NCBI GenBank assembly: GCA_021904315.1
Contig: CM038923.1
Coordinates: forward strand, 11,662,038 to 11,726,037
Source of the DNA: Sphagnum magellanicum
Lineage: Eukaryota > Streptophyta > Sphagnopsida > Sphagnales > Sphagnaceae
DNA length: 64,000 nt
Direction of reading: 5' to 3'
Positions 35,086 through 48,506 of this stretch are shown here, piece by piece. The position numbers and the translations under genes were made by a program. Each line of letters opens with the position of its first letter. Position 1 is the first letter of the stretch. The notes under the pieces are model-generated. The model did not search any database and was not told where the DNA came from. It saw only the letters and a program-made list of their open reading frames with translations.

Positions 35086-38000
35086 ATGAAGTAAGTCTCC
35101 TGAACTGACCACGGTTTGTATTTTTTTTTCCGCCTCTGTCTTTTTTTTAAAAATCTTTTGCGTTTCTGGTCTAGTATCTTTTGTTTTCGGGATACCTACG
35201 TGTGTTTATTTTCTGTTGCTTCTTTTGTTAGAGAAGTGCCAGCCGGGCGTCGTGCAGTGGGCGAAGGCTTGTGTTTTTTTTGGTCTTATGCTTGTTTTAT
35301 TGTATGGTTCGTGATCCTGTTGTAGCCACTTCGGTATCTTTTCTTCTCGGAAACTGAGTTTTTTAGGTCCTTAGCACACTGGTATCTTTGTAGGGTTTGG
35401 ATCGCGTCTCTATGAGTCTTTCGCTTTGTCATCAGTTCTTCCTGCCTGTGGTGCTCTCTTTTTCTGCTGAGAACTAAGAGCTTGTTTGCCAAAACTAGCA
35501 TTTACGTGAAGAAAGAAGAACAAGTCTGGTAGATTGCAAACAACTTTAGCTTTTTCGGTTATGCACTTGGACTCTTCCATCGCTCGGGCTGAAGTATAGT
35601 GTGTTTTCCCCTTTTCTATTGTCTTCTCCTTGTGGTTCTTCTTGTCAGTCAGATTTTGTTGAAGCACTCCAAGTCTATGTTCGCTGAATCTCAACCCTTG
35701 CACTGTTGTTTGTATTCTGTACCTTATCTTGGCTCTTTACTCCCTTTATAAGCAATTTGTTGGTAAATAGTCCCTCTTTACATAATTTTTGAAGCTCCTC
35801 CTTGGCATATTGTGCAAGATTTTTTGCCTTTGCAGAGTTCTGCTCTTTGTTTTCATGGTTTTTTTTGGCCTTATTGTTTTTTCAAAATTGTATCATTGGA
35901 AATGTGCAAATTTGGAAACTCTTTTAAAGAATGAGAAACAGAGACCATCTTCTAAGGTTTTGAGTTGTCTGTGATTTGCATTGGCAGCTCGAAGGAGAAG
36001 CCGACCCTTGGGTATGTCAAACTTCCTTCTTTGAGGTTTGGGTGTTGTTACATATGAAGAATGTTGATGATCACAATCCTGTATATATGAGAGTAGTTCA
36101 TTCACTCTTTCTGCGTTATGTTTAGATGCTCTGAACAGTGTTGCTGAAATGTAAAGCTTGAATCTTTGAAATCAGTCAGAGTTCCCATGATGGTCAACTT
36201 TTTTCCTGTTTGATTTTGCAGTGGCACGCGGATCAAAACCCGCAAACGGAACATTGCCGTTCCGTTGGACACAGCAACCTTTGGGGATGCTGTTGTGCAA
36301 ATTTACCTCGAGCATCACGGTGACTTGGTGAGATTTTTAGCCATGAGGGATCCATTGCATAGACCTTGTTGCATGCTAAATGTTTGAAGTGAATGTTGTT
36401 ACAACCTCCACTAGCAGTGTTTTTTTTGTTAGGTACCTTTCCATTCCTGGTATTTTTCCCTGCACTGTTACAGACCTAGATTACTCAAGGTTGCCATCAT
36501 CATATTGAGCTCCTTTCAGTAAGTGTTGCAACTTGCTATGCAGGAACTTATCGCCAAGGACATTGATGCAGCCGATCTTGACTTCTCAAGATATGGTGAC
36601 ACCTTCTTTGAGGTGATTTTCAGTTCCAATGCTCACATTTATCATTTACTTATCAATATTGCCTGCAGAGTGGATTCGCCATGAGAAATTTGACTTGGCT
36701 TGGCTTCGGACAGTTGTTCAGAGCATGGCTGCCTATACCACTAGTAGCTCATTATCTGCAATTGCTCTGAAAGGGAGTTGCTGTGTTAGAAGTTGTATTG
36801 ATGGATGACATGAGCTTTTTGTCTGTGCCAAAGTTGGTTCTTGGGAACTGATACTCAATTTTGCAAACATTATCTTTTGGCATATTGGGTGTGGCGACAG
36901 GTGGTGTTCACAGGAGGCCCAAATCAACCAGGTACCACAAAACCTGAGGAGGGTGCCCGACAACCATATTCAGTCTTGAATTGTGAGGCAACACGAGAGA
37001 GCATTCTGCCCTATGTGCTGTTCCTGCAGAAGATTATACGGCGTCGTCCTTTCATGATCAAAACCCTTGAAAATGTCATGCGCCGGCTCCTGCAGTCCTT
37101 GGTCAGTGTCTACCCTTCAAAGGTTCCATAGGCCTTGTCGTTGGGAATCTGCTTTGCTATGACTTTGTTAACCCTAGTTAGTCTACTTTGACTTTTGTAA
37201 CCCTTTCTGGAAATCATTATCCCTGTGGGTATTGAAGGTTTATATCATTTATTGACAGACTGATGATAAAAGCTGAACCTTTGCCATCTTGTCAGGGCCT
37301 GGTGTTTGATCAGATTTGGGCTTTGAGAATCCCTATTCCAAGTAAGGATACAGTCTTGAGTGGTAGAAAGTCAGCACCCAGCTGTATTGTTTATGTGGTG
37401 TTGGTGTATACCATGGTTCATTTTGCAGGAGTTGTTTGAAGCAGAAGATCGCAAGAAGTTGGCCATATTTACAGCTCTCACATTCTCCCAAAAGCTGTCA
37501 GGACTGCCAGCAGAGACAATATTCTCTGCGTTGCTGAGTGACAGCTTGGTTGCAAAAGGCCTAGTGCTTGGGTTTGTTACAGATTTTTTTAAGGAGTACT
37601 TGGTGGATTATAGCTTGGATGACTTGGTGGGGCTTCTGAAGCGTGCTAAGATGGAGGATCGCCTCCTTGACTTTTTCCCGATGCAGAAGCGCACTCTGGA
37701 TTGTTTTGCTGAGCATTTCAGGTTCAGTTTACATTTTTTGGTTTCTTCTTGTGCATTTGAGGAGTGGTGACATTCATCTAAATTACAGCTGTTATTGTGT
37801 TATCCATGCTCAACATTATGGTTTGTCCTGCACCTAAGCAGAAAAACAGATTTGGTATGAGAAAAATCTCTGTGAGGTCATAGTTTTGATTGGAGGCAGG
37901 GCAAGTAGATTGTGCAAGTGTGTAGACTGCTATTAGGGGCTTTGCAATCTGGATGCTGGAGATCAGTCTGACCTTGTTCTTGAAAATGCAGTAAGGAGGG

Positions 38001-39204
38001 CCTTGGTGTTCTTGTCGAGTACAACAGAAAGAAGGTCTTTGACCTGAAGCTGAAGGAACTGCGGACGACATTAACTGACCAGATTGCAGAGAATGTAGAT
38101 TTGGCTGAGGTGACTGAGATGGTGAAACAGCGTCGCAAGGAAGCAAACTTGCCCGATGTGGATGTGGTGCGTACCATCTGGGATGCTATTATGGATGCAG
38201 TGGAGTGGTCTGGCAAAAATCAGCAGCAAAACTCAAACCTTGCCCTTCGCCAGGTGCTTTTGCCTTCTGGAAAGCATTGACTGTTGTAGAGATTTCAAGG
38301 AATGTTTTTCTGAAATGTGCACTCAGTGTATTGTTGCATGAGTAGCTGCCCCAGTGTGATAATTACAGGTTCAGGAGGGGAAGGTGTTGCTAACACTTTC
38401 CTAGATAGGAAAGCTGCCAGAAATCCTCTCTTCCTTTAGATGGTTTCTGTATTGTCACCTTTAAATAAAAGAAGAGAGTTTTTATGTCATGATGGTTTGC
38501 AGGTGAAGACTTGGGGTAAGCTCCTGGGGACGTTTTGCACCACAGCAAAGCTGGAAATGGACTTGATTTACAAAATTCAGACCCATTGCTATGAGGATGC
38601 AAAGCTCATGAAACTGTTTCCAGAGATTGTTCAAGCCCTCTACGACCAGGATGTTCTGGCAGAGGACACTGTCCTCACTTGGTTCCGAAAGGGCACAAAT
38701 CCTAAGGGCCGGTATGTGCTCCAAAACTAAGCTAGTTTTAGAGGATGAGCAGTTATGCAGGAAATGGGTGTGGAGTCTCAAATTCTGAACACAAGTGCTC
38801 ACCTGGCAGAGACCTTACCACTGCATGTTTTCATTGGAGAAATTGTTGGATGTCAGACTGTTGATGTTATTCAATCCGCTCCTCAGTTTTGGTTTTTGTC
38901 TAGTTTCTTTCCCCCCCTTTTTTTCTTGGTTGCTAAGGGTACTGCTATGTTGTCAGATGTCAAATATCCAAAATCTCATTATCAGGTTACCTCTTAACTC
39001 TTTTCAGGCAGAATTAATTGTAAGAATTGAGGAAATCTCAATGATTATGAATATAATTGTTGGAGGTTCCTCCAGTTTGTTCTGGTTCTGTGTGTATGGT
39101 GTCTTATTGAGACGATGGGCATTGTGGCAATCTGCAGACAGACGTTTGTGAAGGGGCTGGAGCCATTTGTGAAGTGGTTGGAGGAGGCAGAAGAGGAAGA
39201 CTAG
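35086..39204 (+). CDS. eIF5-mimic protein (BZW/eIF5C, W2 domain), 411 aa, 9 coding exons
   Basis: Exons: 35086-35090 (ATGAA), 35988-36011, 36222-36327, 36544-36612, 36901-37101, 37429-37721, 37992-38253, 38503-38711, 39138-39204. Phases chain without error to a TAG stop and give 411 residues, the length I recall for plant homologues. The family competes with eIF5 for eIF2 and eIF3 and tunes start-codon stringency. Diagnostic stretches are GGTRIKTRKRNIAVPLD at the N-terminus, KKLAIFTALTFSQKLSGLPA in the middle and EDTVLTWFRKGTNPKGR in the C-terminal W2 domain (about residues 240-411), ending in the acidic EEAEEEED. The five-base first coding exon is set by an ideal donor (GTAAGT) and codon completion to Asn; intron 1 is 897 bp. 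The last exon depends on a split Arg codon. Confidence 0.95.
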
Positions 39205-42200
39205 TGACCCTCTAGCAAGTGGAAGATTCAAGGGTGCTTCTCTGTGTAAGGATTTTCTTCAGCTGTAGGATGAATAGTTGAAGAGGGTTATAGAGTCTAT
39301 TATTTGAGTTCTTTCTTACCTCAAACCTTTTGAAGTTCCTAAAAGACCAATATCAAGTTCTGATATCCCGCAAGGCCATCTGTCTGGGAGGCCTTCGAAA
39401 GTAACACAGCTATTGCACTGTCATGTGGTTGTCTCTTTTGTGATTTGGACTTCTTCTCTTGGTGAGGCAGTCACTGTCCACCGCAATTAAGTAAAGTGAA
39501 GCTTACAACTAGCAACATCTGGTTTTGGGAGTTGTGAGACTTGAAGGCAGGAAGATAAAATATAAAATTTTCATACCATTTTTAAATGCAGGGTGCATAT
39601 TCTCAAAGTTGGTAAATGATTGATATAGGACCTTTTTCCCTGGAGGACCTGCACTTTAGAGTCTCACTCTTGAATGCTTCTTTGATCACCACTGACTTCC
39701 CAGCTTTAGACTAAATTAAAACCTACTACAGGGTCAGTGTGAGGACTGGGTTGCTGGCCGAATGGACTTGTTTGGTGGGCTCTGGACATTTGACAGAGGT
39801 CTGCTTGTGTTGAATTGTCTCAACATTCGGTGACCTCCAGATCACTTCTGGAACTGTGGAAGATTGGAGCTTTGGTTCAGCACGAGCCAGGAGTTTGCAC
39901 ACTCAGGTTGGCCCCTTAATAGTCATGTGTTCTTTTCTCTACTGATTTTTGTGTTTACATGCTGATGTATAAGCAAAATTCATACTTTCTCAGACCAAAA
40001 ACAAGGAGAACAATTTTGAGAAAGTGTGCAAGTCCTCTGTGTATGGTAGAGGACTTTTTCTAATAATCTGTAGCTAGATGTCCACCCTTTGGGGCATGAT
40101 ATTGTTGATGTTTGGGTCGAAAAGCAAATTTGGGTTGTGAATAAGTTCCACTTATCACCTGTGATGGGGGATGCAAGGCATGCATCATGTTTGACCACAT
40201 TTTCCATGCCAGAAACGAACCTTATTTCTCATGATTTAAGCCCTAAATCATGTATGAGAATTTGTACCTGCTGTGCTGTTGCAGATGGGGGAGGGTTTAA
40301 ACATTTGTGTCCAATTCAGAATCCCTTGTATGAAGAGGACAAAGAAGGAAGGAATAACAAAACTGGAGATGGTGATGGACCTTAGAAACTTTCGTTTTAA
40401 TACAATTTTCAATCATCTTTCAGACTCTCTAAGCAACCTCTATCAACCACAGCTTTTCTCTTACCAAGTAACAGAAATGTCTATGGCTCAAGGGGTGGAA
40501 ATGCACAATGAAGTTATAATCCACCAAACTTAACCCAAGAGTTCCTCAATTCGATTGAGAGGAAATATGGGTGCATTAGTTCCTTGCTGCACATATCTCT
40601 TTCAGGAAATAATCTGTTCTGGGTCCGAAAAAAAAAGCTTTGGAGAAAATTCAACCAGGTCTAATAATTGATTCCTTCATACCCATTTTAGTTATAATGA
40701 AGTGTTTGCATGTGGGGAGAATATTGTGTTCTGTTGGGCATAGCCGTTGGGCCCAACTTAAAACACCAAAATGTTTGTTTTATGGTGTAAGTTAGAACAA
40801 ATAGGGAAAAAAATTGCACCTCATAGGGATTATTTGGTAATAATAGGGGTTGTTTAATGCAATTATAAGCAAATTTAAGGTACATGGACACACACAATCT
40901 TGTGTGCACAAAGTTGCCTTTAAAACATAATGTCTACAAGAACAACTTTGGGGTCAAAGCCAAAACAAATTTATGATTATCCTAAAGCAAATTTCAGAAT
41001 ACTAAGCTCTTCACATTTCTTGCTAAAACATGGCTTCCAATCACACATTAACGAATATATCATAACATAGAAAAAATGTCCATTCTTATCATATGTTTTA
41101 GGGTTAAATTAAAATGATCAAAATGCCAAAGAATATGGAAGATGAGTTGTTAGATATCCAAGAGCTTCTTTTTCTAGCTTCAAAGTCCTTGAGGTCTAGA
41201 ATAGACGAAGATCCAATCTTTGTGATATTAAATCACTTGTAATAATCTCTAATGAGTATGCAAATATCTTATGCCAAAAGGCTATGGATAAAAAGGCAAA
41301 ATAAAAGAACAAAATTTGAAGGAGAAGAAGGATAAGAAGGTGTAATGAAGACATGCAGGATGAAACCCTAAACTGGATGGAATAGTGCCGTCAATTGCCG
41401 ACAATTGCCGAAAGTTGAAAATGACATTGTTCTTGGTAGTTAATGGTGAAGAGTTTGATGTACGACTATTTGCCATGCACCTTTCTTTGTTTGCAAGTAA
41501 TGTGTGTTGGAAGGGTTTTTATGTTTGATGGCGCCTTTTTTTTCCCTTTGTTTCCATTGGTTGCATTTTGTGTGGTATTGATGTGTTTACGTAAGTGTCT
41601 TGATGGACGTCAAACAAGAAGATGGAAGTGATGCAAAGGGTAAGAAAAGGAGTTGTGTGGGAGTTGGGGGGCAATCTTCTGCAAGCTTTGGGTATCAAGA
41701 GAAAATAAGTGGCATATTTGGCATTATGATAGATATAGAACATAGAATTGTGTAGTGTGGCTCTAGAATGTTGAGGTTGTAAAAATTTCCACTACGCCAT
41801 ATGCTTCAACAAGTAGGAATAATTTATAAGAGTAGTTTGAAGGGTTGATGACAAGGTGGGTGATGAAGAAATTAGGGATCTCGAGAGTGGTCATCCCGAT
41901 TTCTCAAAATGTTGTTGTTGTGTTATGAGTGTTTAGCTCTTGTCCATCTATTTCATCTTATGAGAAAATACTCTCAAGGATTGGGAACTCCAAAAGGATA
42001 CCAGTGTTTACCTTAACACAAAGACATTGATCTTCATGTACGGAGTTAAACTTCTCTCTATCAACCTCATGAATAATGTCTAAAGGGATTAGAATTATTG
42101 CTTGTAAATTGTGTCACTATTGGTGTTGTAATAGTAAGGTCTTTTTGTTTCCAATGTTGAAGAAGTACAAGGGTTTACATGTTTAGGGCATCTAAGGGAA

Positions 42201-42970
42201 GGTTTTTGTCTATTCTCTATGTGAATATGTAATTGGGAAGTGTTCAAGTTATGGTTTGTGGTCTGTGAAAAAAGGGAAATGGGTAGTTGAGTTCAAAAAA
42301 AAAAGATTATAATGATTTAACCCCTTAAAGACCCTTAGTTTTAGATATCAGTGTAGGTAGCAAGAGTTTATGCAAATCTAGGAGTATGATGTGGTCATAG
42401 TTCAAGCAATAAAAATTTAACAATTTATAATCTATTGCATATTTTCAATTTAATTAAGCAATTGGGTATGGTGCATGCCCATGCCTTTTTCCTTAGAAAG
42501 GTTAAACATGTTGCCAATACCCTTACCCCAATTGGGAAGGCAATTAAAGAAGTAACAAAAAAATGTGCAAAAGAAATTTTTGACATAACTTGGATAATAA
42601 GTGTAATATGAAAGACAACGGATAGGTTTCACTAGAACTTTGTAGTTGGTTTAAGGGCCGTCCTTTATTGTACAAAGGTGTGAACTTTGATGCAAGATTA
42701 GATAGTCAAAGGGAGGCTAGGGCTAGGGCAAGAACTTGAATGTAACAAAAGGAACATGTTGCAACAAAACTTCAACAAACCAAATTGGAATGACAACTTG
42801 TAGATGGGGAAGGCATGAAAGGGCTTGGATTCCAAGGATAAACAAGACAAATAGGAGAAGGGGCTCAAATGTCAATGAGACAACAAGGATATGGCAATGC
42901 ATTGGGAAGGGAAGGAGGTTAGGAAGTTCCACAAAACACAATGCATTGCAATTCATTAAGAGGGACACCG

Positions 42971-42971
<1 letters not shown>
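39205..42971. other. 3' flank of the eIF5-mimic gene and unassigned spacer
   Basis: Probable 3' UTR at first. A 98-codon open frame at 40089-40385 (+) has protein-like composition (contains SHDLSPKSCMRICTCC) but no recognised domain, splice partners or expression evidence. From about 40600 on the sequence is AT-rich and unassigned. Confidence 0.4.

Positions 42972-43017
<46 letters not shown>
42972..43017 (+). repeat. Uninterrupted run of 46 G
   Basis: The run is flanked by ACCGC on the left and CGCTTTT on the right. It can form G-quadruplex structures on the + strand. Length is likely unstable, both biologically and in sequencing. Confidence 0.95.
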
Positions 43018-43104
43018 CGCTTTTATAAGAAGGGAAAATTTTGCTAATATTTGAAACAATGAACTCTAATAGCAATCCATGACCTACCATAAAGAAAAAG
43101 AGAT

Positions 43105-43835
43105 GGATGGGGGCATCTAAAACTAAATGACCAGGGTGATGTTTTGCATAGTGAAAGGGAAGGGGGGGGGAGGTGGAATTGAACAATGAAGGTGCACAAA
43201 AAAGTATAAAGAGAAGGAGAGGGTCTAGAGTTGAACAACAAATGCACACAAAATAGACATAAAAGAAAGGGGGGATCTAGAGCTAAATGTCAAAGGTGAC
43301 AAACCACCTAGACCAAAGGAGAAATAAGGTTTAAGTTGAGTGACAAAGGTGACATATGACATGCATAAAAATAGAAAAAAGGTTTGGAGCTGAACAACAA
43401 AGGCAATAAACGACCTACATAGAAATTTTAAAATGGTATGTAGTTGAAAGATGAAGGCAACCTACACACAAAAATAAATTAAAAAATAAAAAATAAATTG
43501 CAAGTTAGGCGATGAACGTGCACATAGAAAAAAAAAGGTTTCAAGTTGAGCGAAAAAAACAACTTGCACACAAGGGAGAAAAGGTCTAGAGTTGAACAAC
43601 AAAAACAACTTGCACATAAAGGAGAAAGGGTCTAGAATTGAGCGACAAAAACAACCTAAACACAAAGGGAGAAAGGGCTTGGAATTGAATGATGAAGGCC
43701 ACAAAATAGAAAAAAATAAATTGGAATTGAATGATGAAGGGGACCTACATAGAAAGAAAAGGGGTCTAGAACTAAGTGATGAAGGTGACCAAAAGAAAGC
43801 AAAAGAAGGTTAAGAACTAAATAATGAATTTAGAA
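43105..43835. repeat. Minisatellite block 1: constant core, variable spacers, about 15 units
   Basis: Each unit carries a core close to GGAGTTGAATGACAAAGGTG, often preceded by TCTA. Cores are seen near 43113, 43174, 43223, 43274, 43330, 43383, 43438, 43500, 43541, 43585, 43630, 43679, 43720, 43765 and 43810. Spacing ranges from about 41 to 62 nt because the A/G-rich linkers vary. It is followed by a (GAAA)n run at about 43843-43866. The minus strand is open over parts of it, but the repeats explain that. Confidence 0.8.
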
Positions 43836-43869
43836 CCAAAAGAGAGAAAGAAAGAAAGAAAGAAAGCTT

Positions 43870-45820
43870 CTATTTTTTTGGTCATTTTCTTAGACCATTT
43901 TTCGTTTCATCAAAGTTGATTAACTTTGAATTTTATTTTCTTAGTCATCTATCCATAAGTTTTGAAAATTATTTGCCAAACTCTACACATTACTTTTAAT
44001 ATGTTATTCCAAGTTCAATATGATAGCCCAAGTTTAGTATATCATCAATTTGCATTTTTTCACATCTATTTATTTGTTTATGTGTTAAAAAGATTAACAA
44101 AGAAATTTTTTAAAAACCATCCAAACATGAACCTACCTTAGATTATGTTTCAAGCAAGAAAATTCCAAAAACATGTTGTTGACAACAAAGCAACATTACT
44201 CATTTAAGCAATAAACAAAATTCAAATTGCATACATCATTACAAGGTCTATCTTACAAAACCATTATTCTATTGTATAAACTTTTCTATGTTAGTTTCAA
44301 TTAAGGGTCAATCCCTTAATTGTAACTTTTTTATTTTCTTCTTAGAAGTATGTTTGAACATCTTGCAAATAGGTCATGCTTCACTAGGCCCAAAACCACA
44401 AACATTTTGTTAGTGGTTTTGGTGGGAGAATGAAGAAAAATATGCTTCTTAAGCATCCTCAACTTGTTATCAATGTCACACATGATGCAAAAAAAAAAAA
44501 CTAGACTTACATAAGTCAATATGGAGTAGGTGCTCAAACCAAAATACCACTTTGAAGAAGAAAAACATGGATTTTTGTTGCAACATCCCTTGACTTACCT
44601 TTTGGAAGCTTCCATAGTTATTCAATAAAGCTACTACACCTTAATTGTGCCCTTGGAATTACACAACTATTGGTTAGCTAGATCCTTCTTTTTTGTCGTG
44701 CTTTGTAAAGTTTGCTTATGCATTATGATGTCCACAATCATACACCTTTAATTAAAGACCTAAAAATTACATCCCTTTCATATTGGCGATATATTTTGCA
44801 CTTGTCCCTTTGTGGTTATGTTTATCAATACAACCATTACTCTTTAGCTTGTTTAAATGCCCTAACTGTGTTTTTCCAATACTGATTCTAGAAAGATAGA
44901 GTTTAATGTAGGTAGTTTACATATTTTACATATTACTTTTTGGTGAACTATGTATTATCAATGCTTTGAGAACATTTGTTGAATCTTTTTCCTTGTGACC
45001 TTTGTAGATATGGTTGAGTTAATGTTTGCACCTATTTGATTTGTCCATAATTTTTTTCAAATAATTATGGCACCATTGTTCTATTCAAATTATATAAAGT
45101 ATGAAGTTAGTTCTTCAAAAAATTAACATCTCTCTTGTTTCTATAGATAGATTTTATAAAATTAATACATCATGCCACCATTCACAATTCACAAAATGTG
45201 CCTTGTATCTCAAGCTATCTAGTAGTTTGATTCTTGTATGGATAGATTAGTTTTGATTATTGTATGGATAAATCAATTTTGATGGAACATGAATGGATGA
45301 TTTTTTTTTTCATATCACTAATTTTGTATGGATTGATCAACTTTCCAATTAATTATGAACGAATGCATATGTTTTTCATTTCACTAATTTTGTACGTTCA
45401 TTTTTTGGGTGTAGTATATACAAACATTTAAGCGTTTGTCTTGATGAGTAATCAACAAAATATTTTGTTTATGAATTATGAAGGTTGTGTTTCAATATAT
45501 ATATATATATATATAATTTTTTTTTCTTGTGTAGAATTTATACCAGGTGTATGTAAAAACACCTTAATTTTTTGTACTTTAAATAGTGAATGAAAATAAC
45601 ATATATTGTGATATTTCAAAGGGTTTACATAAATTATTGTATTAAACATATGATGTGTTTGTATGAATGTACAATAGATGGTTCATCATTCGTAGTATTT
45701 TTTTAAGGACCTATTTATATATACCATTTGGTATATATTTCCAAGTGTATCCATTTCTTTCCTCTGCTTGAAAATGAATTTTTTGTTTGATTGTTAGCCA
45801 TGTTTTGAAAGAGAAAAAGG
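43870..45820. other. AT-rich spacer between the two minisatellite blocks
   Basis: No exon or RNA gene recognised. It contains an (AT)n run near 45498-45514 and several GTATGGAT-type short repeats around 45236-45340. Confidence 0.45.
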
Positions 45821-45824
45821 GAAA

Positions 45825-46255
45825 AAAAAGTTTGGAGTTGAATAACAAAAATGACTTGTATAAAAAAAGGGTATGGAGTTGAATGATGAAGGCGACCTAC
45901 ATAGAAAAATAGAAAAAAGGTTTAGAGTTGAATAATGAAGGTGATGTCTACAACCTATGTAGAGAGATAAATAAGGTATGGAGTTGAATGACAAAGGTGA
46001 TGTCAACGACCTGCATAGAAATAAGGGCTCGAGATAAATGACAAAGGCGATGTCAATGTTGATGACCTTCACACACACATGTACAGTTTGGAGTTGAGTG
46101 ACAAAGGTGACGTTGATGTCAATGACTTGCACCAATGACCTACATACACAAAGGATTTGGAACTAAACAATGAATGTGACATTGATGATTTGCTCCAAAA
46201 AAAGAGGGGGGGAAAGGAGGTCCAAAGTTGAATGATGAAGGTGATGTAGATGAAA
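45825..46255. repeat. Minisatellite block 2: same family as block 1, eight units
   Basis: Cores matching GGAGTTGAATGACAAAGGTG lie near 45829, 45872, 45920, 45976, 46028, 46087, 46150 and 46220, at 43-70 nt spacing. Several linkers here repeat GATGTCAATGACCTG-like sequence not seen in block 1, so the two blocks have evolved apart. Confidence 0.8.
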
Positions 46256-47559
46256 GGCAAATTAAGTTCTTGTTGGAGTGCAAGGGCATTAGCACCAAAG
46301 CCACATGTTGTGGCACCATTAGAGAGTTTAGGTTTACGGAAATAGTGGTTCACCCATGACCATAGATTTCCCCACCTTTTTAATGCATCAAACCCATCCA
46401 TTGTTTTGTGATGAACATTTTTACAATAACACATGGATGGATTTCATTTTCATCCAATTTGAACAAGGCTCAAATTTGGCCCACTTATCTAATTTTGACC
46501 TTTTATTAACAAGATGTAGAATGTTTGTTAATAAACATGACATGTGTTTGCTTAGGATTTTTTCCAACTAATGGACCCTTTCCTTGGGGGGGGGGGGGGC
46601 ATATCTTTGTCGTTAATTTGCCAAATGCCACGATTTCAATGGCAATTGGTGAACCCAAAAGTGGGGCACAAGTTTTCTTTAGACCATATTTTTTTAAAAA
46701 TGATGACTAGATCATTTTTCTTCTTTGAGCCTTCTATATGTTCAATTATCAACTTGATTACCCTATCAATAGAAGAAATTAGAATTTGCCATTGAAACAT
46801 TGCCTTTGACAACATCAAACCCAAACAACTAGGGTAAAAGGACCTATAATTGTAATTCCCCTATTATTGCATCCAATTTTTTGACTACCTACACATTTTC
46901 ACTCTTTATTTTTTCACACAAATACTTTCTCATGTTGATGTTTTTTAACCTTGCACAACAACACTTGATTCTTGTAAATGAAATAATAATGTTGGGTTTA
47001 AAATTTACTAAAAAAATTGTATTGATTAGTTATAGCCACAAACTTTCATATAGAAGTCATATTTGCACATCTTGAAAATTAGATTTTGTGGTTAACATAG
47101 GATAGGTGCAATTTATCAAATTATAAGAAGAAATATTTTTAAATTAGAGGATTATTTTAACTGATAAACACATGATGAACCAAAAATGATTTTTTGGGTA
47201 TTTTAAATTGATCTAGACAAATGTCATATTTAAATTTTTTTAGTCAGTTGCACACATTGAGTAATATTTTGTTTGTGAAGAATTGATTTAGTCTTTGTGA
47301 GTGTTTTATTATAATGCATGCATTAACCCATGTCAAAAGTTTATTTTGGATGGATGAAGTTTCAAATGCAACCTTGGGTAACACCTCCCCATATTTATAT
47401 ACACTCAATTTAATTGTGTTATTTCATGATCCTTTTGATTGATTTTGGTTGAAATTTTTACCATGAAACTTTGAATTTAATGGTCCTTGAAGCATGTTTT
47501 TCAGGCAATTACAAACCTTTTTGACCCTAAGGATTCAACTAGTGGCTTCTTGTAATTAT
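46256..47559. other. Spacer, nothing recognised
   Basis: AT-rich, with a G12 run at about 46588-46599. No supported gene, RNA or terminal repeat. Confidence 0.4.
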
Positions 47560-48472
47560 TTTAAATGAACTTCCATGTTGGTGTAGGTTGTACCCTAAGG
47601 TCCATTGTTCAAGCTTTTGAAGTTGCTAGGCTATTAGCTTTGGCCAAGCCTTTTGGAAACATTTGGTCAATTGCAATGGGTGAGGTCTTATATTGGTTGG
47701 TGAGTAGAATTTATGTTTGTAGTTTTATGATGTTTTCTTTGGTCATTTGTCACTTCATTAATGTTGTGTGGTAGTTAGGGTGGGTGTAAGGTAATGGTTC
47801 ATGGTATTTGTGTAACTTTGAATGTGCATCTTGATTGGGTGGTGTTGTAAGTAGATGTCACAAATGTTTTCAACACCATCTTTTAGGAACTTTGTGTGGT
47901 ATGAGGCCAATTTTTCCAACTTTTTGAATTGTCTTTTTATGCTTAGTGCATTTGGTTTTTGGCCACCACTCCCTTTTGGGAGAATTTTTCATCTTCCATT
48001 TTTTGGTGGGCACATGCAAAGGTGATTTGTTCATCATGCTTATTGTTGCATTGGCGCACTTTCATGCACTATGATAGTCATTGGAAATTTGTTCATTTTG
48101 TATTTTCCCTCCCCTTAATGATGACATTCACATCATTGGCTTTATTTATGTCATTCTGCTTATTTTTGAACATTTTGTTTTTTAGTTGGTTTTTGTGGGG
48201 TTTGTGGTCCAACCTTGCAAATGCATGCCTTGGTCACCTTGTGGTTTGTCTCCTAGTTTCTTTTCTTCTACCAATTTTTGTTACCTTTCAGATAATATTA
48301 GGGGTTTTAGGTGTTTTTTTTGGATTTGATTTTAAAAATTTCTTCCTTTTCACAAGATGCATTAGACAAGGATGTTTGCCATGTAGATGCACTTTCAATG
48401 TTAGGGGATGTCCAAATAACTTTTGGGATCCTTTTTCAATGTTTTGCCTAAAGACTTTTCTACCTATTTTGT

Positions 48473-48506
<34 letters not shown>

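Noticed and set aside
42736-43249. Open frames with poly-Gly or poly-Pro
   Set aside because: They are translations of the G46 run and flanking minisatellite.
43044-43704. Minus-strand repeated peptide (for example FNSRPFLP)
   Set aside because: A by-product of the minisatellite period; no start context, splice sites or conserved frame across units.
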